Source: an uncultured Coriobacteriaceae bacterium
GTDB lineage: Bacteria; Actinomycetota; Coriobacteriia; Coriobacteriales; Atopobiaceae
NCBI GenBank assembly: GCA_902797175.1
Contig: CADBRX010000122.1
Span: 1 to 36,944 of the forward strand
Direction: 5' to 3'
Length of the DNA: 36,944 nucleotides
In this document: positions 15,823-23,164 of the stretch, one piece after another
Numbering within the stretch: the stretch's first letter is position 1
How the letters are laid out: every line of letters starts with the position of its first letter
Program-made: the position numbers and the translations under genes
The notes under the pieces: generated by a model
The model's input: only the letters and a program-made list of their open reading frames with translations
What the model was told of the DNA's origin: nothing
Databases searched by the model: none

Positions 15823-15940
15823 GAAATCTCCCAACGTACAGCTTAAGTAGGAAGATAGCATACTGTAGCTGCTATTGAGCGTTGGAAGACTCACTGTTCC
15901 CCAAGCACATAGTAAGGCCGCACATCCAAATTTGACCTTT

Positions 15941-16399
15941 TTACCGACCGTTGGAAGGAACGATCAGTCGCTGGCCAACCATGATGGTTGCGTTGTTAAG
16001 ACCGTTGGCGTCCTTGATCCAGGAAACGACCTCCTCCGAGGAGCGTCCGGCCACAGGATGGTCATCAGCTATGTCCAAGAGGCAGTCTCCCTGCTTGACC
16101 GTGATGCAGGTCGTGGCGACGTTGTCGATGGCAGAGATGCGCGATGTCAAGATCATATCGGAGGCAATAGAGGCGCCCATAAGCGCGAACACGAGCGAGA
16201 TGAAGACAACGGAAGCAATGAGGGAATTACGAAACGCCTGTACCTCACTGGCGCGGGAGGCCGATTCATGACGGTCTTTCTTTGAGGCGCTCGCTCCGCC
16301 CTCGATAAGCTCGAACTCAAGATCATGACGGTGCGCAAGAGCAAGATTGCCCTGCGTCCTGTAGGTGTTGTAACGATGTGTGCGCGTCTGGGTGCTCAT
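15941..16399 (-). CDS. LysM membrane protein, YneA/ChiZ-like SOS cell division inhibitor candidate
   Basis: This 152-residue protein has a 57-residue cytoplasmic N-terminus, one transmembrane helix (about 58-79) and an extracellular LysM domain (about 98-148, CITVKQGDCLLDIADDH to GQRLIVPS). The architecture and position divergent from lexA match YneA of Bacillus subtilis and Rv2719c/ChiZ of M. tuberculosis, SOS-induced proteins that delay division. The domain is seen; the division role is inferred from synteny and the LexA-like site near its promoter. AGAAGGAGGAGGG precedes the ATG. It is followed by nrdR, the same gene order as Rv2720-Rv2719c-Rv2718c. Confidence 0.85.
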   Translation of the reverse strand: MSTQTRTHRYNTYRTQGNLALAHRHDLEFELIEGGASASKKDRHESASRASEVQAFRNSLIASVVFISLVFALMGASIASDMILTSRISAIDNVATTCITVKQGDCLLDIADDHPVAGRSSEEVVSWIKDANGLNNATIMVGQRLIVPSNGR

Positions 16400-16473
16400 G
16401 TGATGCCCTCCTCCTTCTGACGTTCGTACTAGGTATATCGTGTTCGCAGGACACTAATTCTATTTTGCACTGA

Positions 16474-16485
16474 GAACAGTTGTAC
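16474..16485. promoter_or_regulatory. LexA box candidate near the LysM gene
   Basis: GAACAGTTGTAC matches the GAAC-N4-GTTC core of Gram-positive and actinobacterial LexA boxes with one mismatch. It lies about 75 bases upstream of the LysM gene, next to a possible minus-strand -10 element (TAGAAT, around 16457-16462). It would serve the LysM gene. Confidence 0.6.
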
Positions 16486-16540
16486 CCGAACGCCTGTACA
16501 TCATTATCTACACACGTTTGTTTGTGTCAAGCATTAATCG

Positions 16541-16580
16541 GGAACATTTGTTTGCAGACTTTCAAAAAGAGTGCTATAGT
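16541..16580 (+). promoter_or_regulatory. lexA promoter with overlapping LexA box
   Basis: TTGCAG (16552-16557) and TATAGT (16575-16580) have an exact 17-base spacer and lie 25 bases before the lexA ATG. GGAACATTTGTTTG (16541-16554), a near match to CGAAC-N4-GTTCG, overlaps the -35 element. This is where an autorepressing LexA would block RNA polymerase. Confidence 0.75.
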
Positions 16581-16605
16581 AGCCACAGGATAGAAGGAGG
16601 AGCCC

Positions 16606-17253
16606 ATGTCTAGAGACAAACTGAGCAAGCGTCAGATGGCCATCTACGACTACATTTGTTCCTACACCAAAGAGCGTGGCTTTCCACCCTCGGTGCGAGA
16701 GATCGGAGCGGCCGTAGGGCTTGCCTCGCCCTCAACCGTGCACATGCATCTCAAGGTTCTTCAGGAGCGCGGCCTCATCCGGCGTGACTCAAAGAAGCCT
16801 CGCACCATCGAGGTCGTCAACACCGAGCCAGAGCAGGCGGAGGGGTTGGTGAGCGTTGTCCAAGATCCCAACAACAACCTCATCACGCTCCCCATCGTCG
16901 GGCGCGTGGCAGCCGGCACCCCCATCTTGGCCGAGGAGAACGTCGAGGAAACGATAACGCTTCCCACCAGCATCGTTTCTGATTCCAGCTCGTTTGTGCT
17001 CCGCGTACGCGGTCAGTCCATGATCAATGCCGGTATCTTTGACGGGGATTACGTCGTGGTCCGCGAGCAGCATGACGCCCATGACGGAGAGATCGTCGTG
17101 GCGCTCATCGACGAGTCCGCCACCGTCAAGACGTTCTATCGCGAAAAGGATCAGATTCGCCTGCAGCCCGAAAACGACGCCATGAATCCCATTTATGTCA
17201 AAGATGCCTCCATCATCGGCAGGGTTACGGCGCTCATCCGCTCCCTCTCGTAG
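16606..17253 (+). CDS. lexA: LexA repressor
   Basis: This 215-residue SOS repressor has an N-terminal winged helix (about 1-70, KLSKRQMAIYDYI and PSVREIGAAVGLASPSTVHMHL) and a C-terminal self-cleaving S24 peptidase domain. The cleavage site is A103-G104 (VAAGTP), and the catalytic pair is S138 (GQSM) and K175 (ATVKTF). RecA filaments on single-stranded DNA trigger the cleavage. AGAAGGAGGAGCCC precedes the ATG, almost identical to the ribosome binding region of the divergent LysM gene. The next gene starts three bases after the stop codon. Confidence 0.98.
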   Translation: MSRDKLSKRQMAIYDYICSYTKERGFPPSVREIGAAVGLASPSTVHMHLKVLQERGLIRRDSKKPRTIEVVNTEPEQAEGLVSVVQDPNNNLITLPIVGRVAAGTPILAEENVEETITLPTSIVSDSSSFVLRVRGQSMINAGIFDGDYVVVREQHDAHDGEIVVALIDESATVKTFYREKDQIRLQPENDAMNPIYVKDASIIGRVTALIRSLS

Positions 17254-17256
17254 GCC

Positions 17257-18015
17257 ATGGTCTCTCCGCGCAACCGACAAGAAGCTCCTAACGCATCCCG
17301 CGTGCTCATCTTTGATGCGGCACGCGGGTTTTCCGTCATATCGATGGTGCTCTTCCACTTCTGCTATGACCTCAGGTTCATCCAGGGGCGCAACCTCTGG
17401 TGGTTTGCCCCGCCCCTCCAAGACATATGGCGCTGCAGCATCTCGTGGGCCTTCGTGTTCATCGCGGGCTGCATGTTTGTATGGTCGCGTGACAATCTCA
17501 AGCGGTCCGGCAGGTATCTTCTTGCCGCGCTCCTCATATGGATCGTCACGACCGTCGCCGCTGTCGATGTGCCCATCAACTTTGGCGTGATCTTTTGCAT
17601 GGGAGCCTGCACGCTCTGCACGTGGGTCCTCTCGCGCCTCAACATCACACCTTATGGGCCTGTTCCCGCAGCAATCCTTCTGTGCTGTTTTCTGGCCACG
17701 CAAGGTCTCGCCCGCGGAGTCGTGGGGTTTGGTCCTTGCTCGATCGCCCTGCCAAGACAGCTCTACATGACCCCGTGGCTGTCTTGGGCGGGTTTTCCTG
17801 GGCCAGGCTTCATGTCGGGTGACTACTACCCACTTCTCCCCTACCTCTTTCTCTACCTTGCCGCGTCATCGTTGGCACGAATGTGGAAGGACCGGGGATT
17901 GCCTGCCTGGTGTTACGAGAGCCGCTTTCCCCTTCTTGAGACCATAGGGAGGGCGGCGCTGCCCATCTACTTCCTACATCAGCCGCTCTTGCTTCTCCTG
18001 GCACAGCTCATCTGA
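17257..18015 (+). CDS. DUF1624 / heparan-alpha-glucosaminide N-acetyltransferase-like membrane protein
   Basis: This 252-residue protein has about seven hydrophobic helices and a family-typical N-terminal segment (FDAARGFSVISMVLFHFCYDL). It ends with the common acyltransferase pattern GRAALPIYFLHQPLLLLL. The human homologue moves an acetyl group from cytoplasmic acetyl-CoA across the lysosomal membrane onto glucosamine; bacterial members are mostly uncharacterised, with a likely role in acylating a cell-surface sugar. It starts three bases after lexA and should be co-transcribed with it, so it may be drawn into the SOS response, although no functional link is known. Confidence 0.85.
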   Translation: MVSPRNRQEAPNASRVLIFDAARGFSVISMVLFHFCYDLRFIQGRNLWWFAPPLQDIWRCSISWAFVFIAGCMFVWSRDNLKRSGRYLLAALLIWIVTTVAAVDVPINFGVIFCMGACTLCTWVLSRLNITPYGPVPAAILLCCFLATQGLARGVVGFGPCSIALPRQLYMTPWLSWAGFPGPGFMSGDYYPLLPYLFLYLAASSLARMWKDRGLPAWCYESRFPLLETIGRAALPIYFLHQPLLLLLAQLI

Positions 18016-18035
18016 TGGGCGCATGGCCTCAGAGC

Positions 18036-19325
18036 CTATTCGACGATGTAGGGCTGGAGGGTCATGGCCATGCGCTCTGACACCCTCACGGTGGCCAACA
18101 GGCCGCCCTCCTCATACCTTTCGCTGATGACCTGCGTGCGCTCGTGCACCATGCGCATGAGCATTCCCTTGTCGTAGGGCACAAGGACGGTGCAGGTCGT
18201 ATCGCCATCGCTCGCCTCCTGCGCCACGCGATACAGCAGGCCTCGAAGGCCGCGCCCTTCGAGCGCGGATATGCAGACGGCATCGGGATGCGTGACCTCC
18301 AGCTCCTTGCGCTGTTCATCGCTCAAAAGGTCCACCTTGTTGTAGACGAGCACGCTCCTCTTGTCGTGTGCACCTATCTCCTTGAGCACGTTGTTGACCG
18401 CCTCGATCTCCCTGTCGGCATTGGGATCGCTTGCGTCGACAACGTGCAGGATCAGGTCGGCAGCAACGACCTCGGCAAGGGTGGACTTGAACGCCTCGAC
18501 GAGGTTCGTGGGGAGCTTCTGGATGAAGCCGACGGTGTCGGTAATCGTGATCTTTCGTCCCTCTTCGAGGTCCAGAGAGCGCGTGGTGGGGTCAAGCGTG
18601 GCAAACAGCTCGTCCTTTGCATAGACCTCAGAGCCCGTCAGCTTGTTGAGAATCGTGGACTTTCCCGCATTGGTGTACCCGACCAGGGCAACGCGGTAGA
18701 TGCCGGCATCCCAACGCGCCTTTGACTGAACGCCCCGTCTCTGTTCGAGGGACTTGAGCTCCCTGCGAAGCGTGGCGATGCGATCGCGGATGAGGCGGCG
18801 GTCAACTTCCAGCTGGCTCTCGCCCTGTCCAAAGCGGCTCCCGATTCCACCTCTCGTCTGCTCCCCCACAAGGTGGCTCCACATTCCGCGCAGCCGTGGA
18901 AGGAGGTATTGGAGCTGCGCGAGCTGCACCTGGAGCCGCCCCTCGCGCGTCTTGGCGTGGTTTCCAAAGATGTCAAGGATCAGGGCGGTACGGTCGATCA
19001 CCTTCTTAGGCTCCTTGACGGCCCTCTCGAGGTTTGACTGCTGCGAGGGGCTCAGCTCGTCATCAAAGATGACGACGTCAGCGTCGAGGGCGTCCACGAG
19101 ACGGACGAGCTCCTCCGTCTTGCCGGAGCCGATAAAGGTCCTGGGAACGGGACTGTCGAGTCGCTGCGTGAGCGTGCCGACCACGACGGCCCCGTCGGTT
19201 TCAGCCAGGCGGCCGAGTTCCGCGAGGGAATCCTCAAGGGGCCATGGGGACCTTCCCGTGTCGACGCCGACCAGAATCGCGCGCTCTGGTTGGGGCTCCG
19301 TGGAAAAGGGGGTAAAGCGCGGCAT
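18036..19325 (-). CDS. hflX: GTPase HflX
   Basis: This 429-residue ribosome-associated GTPase splits or rescues stalled 70S ribosomes under stress. The N-terminal HflX domain (about 1-180) contains the Gly-rich RGGIGSRFGQGESQLEVDRR. A coiled region and the G domain follow, with G1 GYTNAGKST (about 214-222), DTVGFI as G3 and NKVD as G4. The length is normal for the family. It starts one base after the miaA stop codon and is the last gene of the spoVS-miaB-miaA-hflX unit, an order (miaA-hflX) also common in other bacteria. Confidence 0.97.
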   Translation of the reverse strand: MPRFTPFSTEPQPERAILVGVDTGRSPWPLEDSLAELGRLAETDGAVVVGTLTQRLDSPVPRTFIGSGKTEELVRLVDALDADVVIFDDELSPSQQSNLERAVKEPKKVIDRTALILDIFGNHAKTREGRLQVQLAQLQYLLPRLRGMWSHLVGEQTRGGIGSRFGQGESQLEVDRRLIRDRIATLRRELKSLEQRRGVQSKARWDAGIYRVALVGYTNAGKSTILNKLTGSEVYAKDELFATLDPTTRSLDLEEGRKITITDTVGFIQKLPTNLVEAFKSTLAEVVAADLILHVVDASDPNADREIEAVNNVLKEIGAHDKRSVLVYNKVDLLSDEQRKELEVTHPDAVCISALEGRGLRGLLYRVAQEASDGDTTCTVLVPYDKGMLMRMVHERTQVISERYEEGGLLATVRVSERMAMTLQPYIVE

Positions 19326-19326
19326 G

Positions 19327-20256
19327 TCAGGACGCCTCCTTCATTGAGGAAAGAATGAGCTCCAAGGCCCCCTCCTCGCCAAGCGTGTCCATGTCGAGGA
19401 CGTGCGCACGGCCGTCCCTGCGAATCCAGGACAGCTGGCGCTTGGCATATCTCCTGGTCCTCGTCTTGATGAGGTTCCGCGCCTCATCAAGCGTGATGTT
19501 GCCGTCGAGGGCGTCAATGACCTCCTTGTACCCAATCGCCTGCCGAGCCGTGGTAGATTCGCGCAGGCCACGGTCCAGTAGGCGCATGACCTCGTCGACG
19601 AGGCCCTCGTCAAACATGCGGTCAACCCTGTCGTCGATGCGGCGGTAGAGCTTGGAGCGCTCTACGCTCAGTGCCCAGATCGACGTTTGATAGTGCGGCT
19701 CACGTGACTTGAGATTCTCGTTCTGGACAGCGTACGAAGTTCCCTCATCGGACATCTCGAGGGCACGTATGACGCGACGCACGTTATTCGGGTGGATGAG
19801 CGCGGCCGCCTTTGGATCTCTGCCCTCCAGAAGGCGATGGAGAGCCTCTGACCCCTCGCTCGAGGCCAAGCTCTCGTATGCCTTGCGGGCGGGACTCTTC
19901 AGCTCTCCGGAGGGAAAGCTCATCTCGTCAATGACGGCATCGAGGTACAGGCCCGTACCACCACAGAGCACGGCAGGATGACCCTCATCCAGAAGCGTGT
20001 CGATGCAGCGACGCGCATCGCGCTGAAAGAGGGTGACCGAGTAGTCCTGGGTGAGTTCGGCGACGTCAACCATATAGAGCTTTACGGCGTCCGAGCTCGG
20101 GTACGACTTTGCCGTGCCGATGTCCATCCCCTTATAGATCTGCATGGCGTCAACCGAGACGATGGAGGTGGAAAGCTCAAGGGCGACGCGCTCCGCGAGC
20201 GAGCTCTTGCCTGAGGCGGTCGGGCCCACGATGGCAATGACGGGAGGCGTCATCAT
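19327..20256 (-). CDS. miaA: tRNA dimethylallyltransferase MiaA
   Basis: This 309-residue enzyme adds a dimethylallyl group to A37 of tRNAs that read UNN codons. The P-loop GPTASGKS is at residues 11-18, followed by SVDAMQIYKGMDIGTAK and the family-typical GGTGLYLDAV. The ATG at 20256 overlaps the miaB stop codon (CGATGA), a coupled start; a second ATG follows directly. The product i6A37 is the substrate of MiaB, encoded just upstream, so the pair forms one pathway. Confidence 0.98.
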   Translation of the reverse strand: MMTPPVIAIVGPTASGKSSLAERVALELSTSIVSVDAMQIYKGMDIGTAKSYPSSDAVKLYMVDVAELTQDYSVTLFQRDARRCIDTLLDEGHPAVLCGGTGLYLDAVIDEMSFPSGELKSPARKAYESLASSEGSEALHRLLEGRDPKAAALIHPNNVRRVIRALEMSDEGTSYAVQNENLKSREPHYQTSIWALSVERSKLYRRIDDRVDRMFDEGLVDEVMRLLDRGLRESTTARQAIGYKEVIDALDGNITLDEARNLIKTRTRRYAKRQLSWIRRDGRAHVLDMDTLGEEGALELILSSMKEAS

Positions 20257-21626
20257 CGGGGCGCGTTGACGAGCGAGCCCGAGAGATACCATGTTCGAGC
20301 TTGGTCAATGCGGATGTCGCAGATCTTGCCGACGAGGCTTAAGGCGTCCATCCCCTCGGGAGCGGTGAAGTGGACGGTCTGGTTCTTCCTGCTGTGGCCG
20401 ACAAGGACGCGCTGGTCGCGCTTGGACGGCCCCTCGACGAGGACTTCGCTCAGGGTGTGAAGGTCGCGTTGGTTGGCGTCATGGGCAAGTTCGGCAACGA
20501 GGGCCGCAAGGCGGTCAAAGCGGCCTTGAATGATCTCGTGTGGGGTCGTGTCGACGACACGCGCGGCAGGGGTGCCCTCGCGCTTGGAGTAGATGAAGGT
20601 GTAGGCAGACGAATACGCCACCTCCCGAACGAGCGAGAGCGTTTCCTCGAAGTCCTCTTCCGTCTCTTCGGGAAAGCCGACGATGATGTCGGTGGAGAGG
20701 GCGATGTCGGGCATCGCCTTCCTGATGCGACGGACGAGGTCGAGATACTCTTCGCGGCTGTAGCTCCGATTCATCTTCTTGAGGATGCGAGAGGAGCCGC
20801 TCTGGACGGCAAGATGGAGCTGTGGCATGACGTTGGGCGTCTCGGCCATCGCCCTGATGGTCTCGTCGGAGAGGTCCTTGGGGTTCGAGGAGGTAAAGCG
20901 GATGCGGTCGACGCCCGTCTCCCCCACCTTCCTGAGTAGGTCGGCAAAGCGGGGTGCCCCATAGAGATCGCGCCCGTAGGAGTTGACGTTCTGCCCCAAA
21001 AGACAGATCTCGCGAACGCCCGCATCGACCAGAGACGAGCACTCCTCCACGACGCGTTCGAGAACGCGGCTTCTCTCGCGTCCGCGGACATAGGGCACGA
21101 TGCAGTACGAACAGAAGTTGTCGCAGCCCGTCATGATGGGGACCCAGGCATGAAAAACCTGTGCACGATGGCTGGGAAGCTCTGTGGAGAAGCCACGGCC
21201 CTCCTCGACGGTGTCCACGATGGGCGCATGGCCAGCTCCGGACTGGCTGCGCGCCTCAACAAGAAGCTCGGGAAGGCTGGAAAGCGCACTGGTGCCAAAG
21301 ACGACGTCGACGTTGGGAATCCGTTGCCTGAGGTTTGCGCCGTCGCGCTGGGCGATGCACCCACCGATGGCGAGCGTTCTCTTTCCCGAGGGCGGAGCGA
21401 CCATGCTCACCAGCGAAGAGGCCTGGCCATAGAGTCGCGTGTCGGCGTTCTCGCGCACGCAGCAGGTCATGAACACGACGATGTCGGCATCCTCCGGGCT
21501 TGCGGCCGCAAGGCAGCCACAGTCATCCAAAAGACCAGCGACTCGCTCGGAGTCATGTTGGTTCATCTGGCAGCCAAAGGTGATGACGTTGTAGGAAAGC
21601 CCGACCAGCTCGGCAACTCTCGGCAT
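20253..21626 (-). CDS. miaB: tRNA-2-methylthio-N6-dimethylallyladenosine synthase MiaB
   Basis: This 457-residue radical SAM methylthiotransferase converts i6A37 to ms2i6A37. The N-terminal UPF0004 domain carries Cys residues in GCQMNQHDS, GCLAA and TCCVREN. The radical SAM motif is CDNFCSYC, followed by VPYVRGRERSR typical of MiaB, and a TRAM domain closes the protein. It begins three bases after the spoVS stop codon and overlaps miaA. A second methylthiotransferase, RimO, is encoded at 28137-29450; their differing motifs separate the two assignments. Confidence 0.97.
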   Translation of the reverse strand: MPRVAELVGLSYNVITFGCQMNQHDSERVAGLLDDCGCLAAASPEDADIVVFMTCCVRENADTRLYGQASSLVSMVAPPSGKRTLAIGGCIAQRDGANLRQRIPNVDVVFGTSALSSLPELLVEARSQSGAGHAPIVDTVEEGRGFSTELPSHRAQVFHAWVPIMTGCDNFCSYCIVPYVRGRERSRVLERVVEECSSLVDAGVREICLLGQNVNSYGRDLYGAPRFADLLRKVGETGVDRIRFTSSNPKDLSDETIRAMAETPNVMPQLHLAVQSGSSRILKKMNRSYSREEYLDLVRRIRKAMPDIALSTDIIVGFPEETEEDFEETLSLVREVAYSSAYTFIYSKREGTPAARVVDTTPHEIIQGRFDRLAALVAELAHDANQRDLHTLSEVLVEGPSKRDQRVLVGHSRKNQTVHFTAPEGMDALSLVGKICDIRIDQARTWYLSGSLVNAPR

Positions 21627-21629
21627 AGG

Positions 21630-21947
21630 CTAGACAATCTCTACGACATCGTCGGCAGAAGAGGGGTTCGACGCCTGCGGCGCCAGACGATGGACATAGA
21701 CGGCTATGCGTATTGCGGTGCGGCTCTCTCCGGCAATGTCGATGTCGGCAAAGGTCGGAGCGCAGGAAATGTCTACCCCGGTGGGAATCAGAAAGCCTCG
21801 GGCGATGGCGATCGCCTTGATGGCCTGGTTGACGGCGCCAGCACCAACCGACTGTATGTTCACGGGTACGCCGTCCTTGACCATGCCGGCAATAGCACCG
21901 GCAACAGAGGCCGGAGAGGACTTACTCGATACCTTTAGATACTCCAT
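21630..21947 (-). CDS. spoVS: Stage V sporulation protein S (SpoVS) family
   Basis: This 105-residue protein has the strongly conserved SpoVS core: KVSSKSSPASVAGAIAG, QSVGAGAVNQAIKAIAIARG and GVDISCAPTF. The fold is Alba-like, suggesting nucleic acid binding. In Bacillus it acts late in sporulation, but it is widespread in non-sporulating lineages, where its role is unknown. Here it heads the unit spoVS-miaB-miaA-hflX and lies downstream of rny and the GHKL ATPase, comparable to the rny-ymdB-spoVS-miaB region of Bacillus. GGAG precedes the start at a slightly long distance. The C-terminal 15 residues extend past the usual end. Confidence 0.93.
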   Translation of the reverse strand: MEYLKVSSKSSPASVAGAIAGMVKDGVPVNIQSVGAGAVNQAIKAIAIARGFLIPTGVDISCAPTFADIDIAGESRTAIRIAVYVHRLAPQASNPSSADDVVEIV

Positions 21948-22061
21948 GGGGCTGGCTCCAGTTTGAGATGATTCAGCATTGTTGGTTCAAGTTGCCAAAG
22001 AGAAATTCAGTGGCGTGAAAGACTATGATAGCGTAGTTTTGGCCGTTTCGCACCGAGGCCA

Positions 22062-23147
22062 TCAATCACTTTCCCTTACCTCAAAGGTTACCGTTATCTT
22101 CCCCTTTGAGATGCGCATCTTGGGGTCAGAGGCGAGCGTCAGGTAGTACCGCTCCCCCAAGATAGAGAAGTCTCGCTCCATGAGCCGCAGGAAGTAACCC
22201 ATGTCCTTCTCGGAGATGTGCAGGCCGCGCCTGTCACGCTGGAGGTCGACTATGCCCTCATTGTTCCCCTTTGCCGAGCGATGCGTCAGGCGAGACCAGA
22301 CGCTTCTCAGCGGCCTGATCTCACCCGCGATGATGCGATGTGCCGTTCGCTCGGAGATGGAGAGGCCCACACCCTGAGCGACCTGGGCGAGCTCTACCGC
22401 GTCTGCGGCGGCGCTCAGTCGTTCCAGGACGGGCAGCTCCTCGAGGTCGTCAAGGAAGAGCAGGTCGGTATGAGACAGCGAGGGCCGCACGCGTCTTCGG
22501 GCCGTGGCGACGATGTCTGCGGGAGACCCAAGATAGACTTCGCAGGCGCCATGCTCTTCAAGGGCAAACTCGCAACAGGTCCGTATGATGTTGCGCGGCC
22601 CCCTCACGATCGACTGGTTGCCTTCGTCATCGGTCCCCAGATGGGGCCAGGTCGACTGGTCGGCCCGCTCGGACAGGCGCTGGGCATCGGAGACCAGCTG
22701 TATGGAGGCGCCCTTACCGACGTCGGAGCTAACGACGCACACCGACTCGACGTTTTCCCGGATGGCGTAAAGCGCCATCCCGCGCCCATGCACGCCCCAC
22801 CGATCCATCCTCATCGTGTCGAGCTTGGAGGTGACCCTCGCGTCAAAGATGCGCTGGTGCATCGCAGGGGGGATGCCATCACCGTCATCGATGATGGTGG
22901 TGGTGCGCAGGTTTGCCTCACGCGATGTCGCCACGTAGACATGACGTGCGCCCGCGTCTCGCGCATTGCGCAGCATCTCGATGACGGCGTCCTCCACCGA
23001 GCGAATGTCGTGCTTTGCCTGCCTGCGCTCCGCCTCCGCGACCCTCAAACGCACAAACCCCGCGCCGAGGTTTTCCTCGACACGGAGTTGGCGATCGCCT
23101 CCCACCTGGGAGACAAATGAGAGCAGATCATCGGGGGCAGAAGCCAT
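22062..23147 (-). CDS. GHKL (MutL-type) ATPase of unknown function
   Basis: This 361-residue protein opens with an ATP-binding fold of the gyrase/Hsp90/histidine kinase/MutL class. The N box is EDAVIEMLRNARDAGA (E58, N61), G1 is DDGDGIP (87-92) with the MutL-like VTSK after it, and G2 is GVHGRGMALYAI (118-129). The DAGA and TSK elements make it look more like MutL than like a sensor kinase, but there is no MutL C-terminal domain. A helical segment at about residues 245-275 (QGVGLSISERTAHRIIAGEI) could be a helix-turn-helix. It starts 17 bases after rny ends, on the same strand, so a shared transcript is likely. I do not know a characterised homologue. Confidence 0.85.
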   Translation of the reverse strand: MASAPDDLLSFVSQVGGDRQLRVEENLGAGFVRLRVAEAERRQAKHDIRSVEDAVIEMLRNARDAGARHVYVATSREANLRTTTIIDDGDGIPPAMHQRIFDARVTSKLDTMRMDRWGVHGRGMALYAIRENVESVCVVSSDVGKGASIQLVSDAQRLSERADQSTWPHLGTDDEGNQSIVRGPRNIIRTCCEFALEEHGACEVYLGSPADIVATARRRVRPSLSHTDLLFLDDLEELPVLERLSAAADAVELAQVAQGVGLSISERTAHRIIAGEIRPLRSVWSRLTHRSAKGNNEGIVDLQRDRRGLHISEKDMGYFLRLMERDFSILGERYYLTLASDPKMRISKGKITVTFEVRESD

Positions 23148-23164
23148 GCGACGACCGTCCAGTT

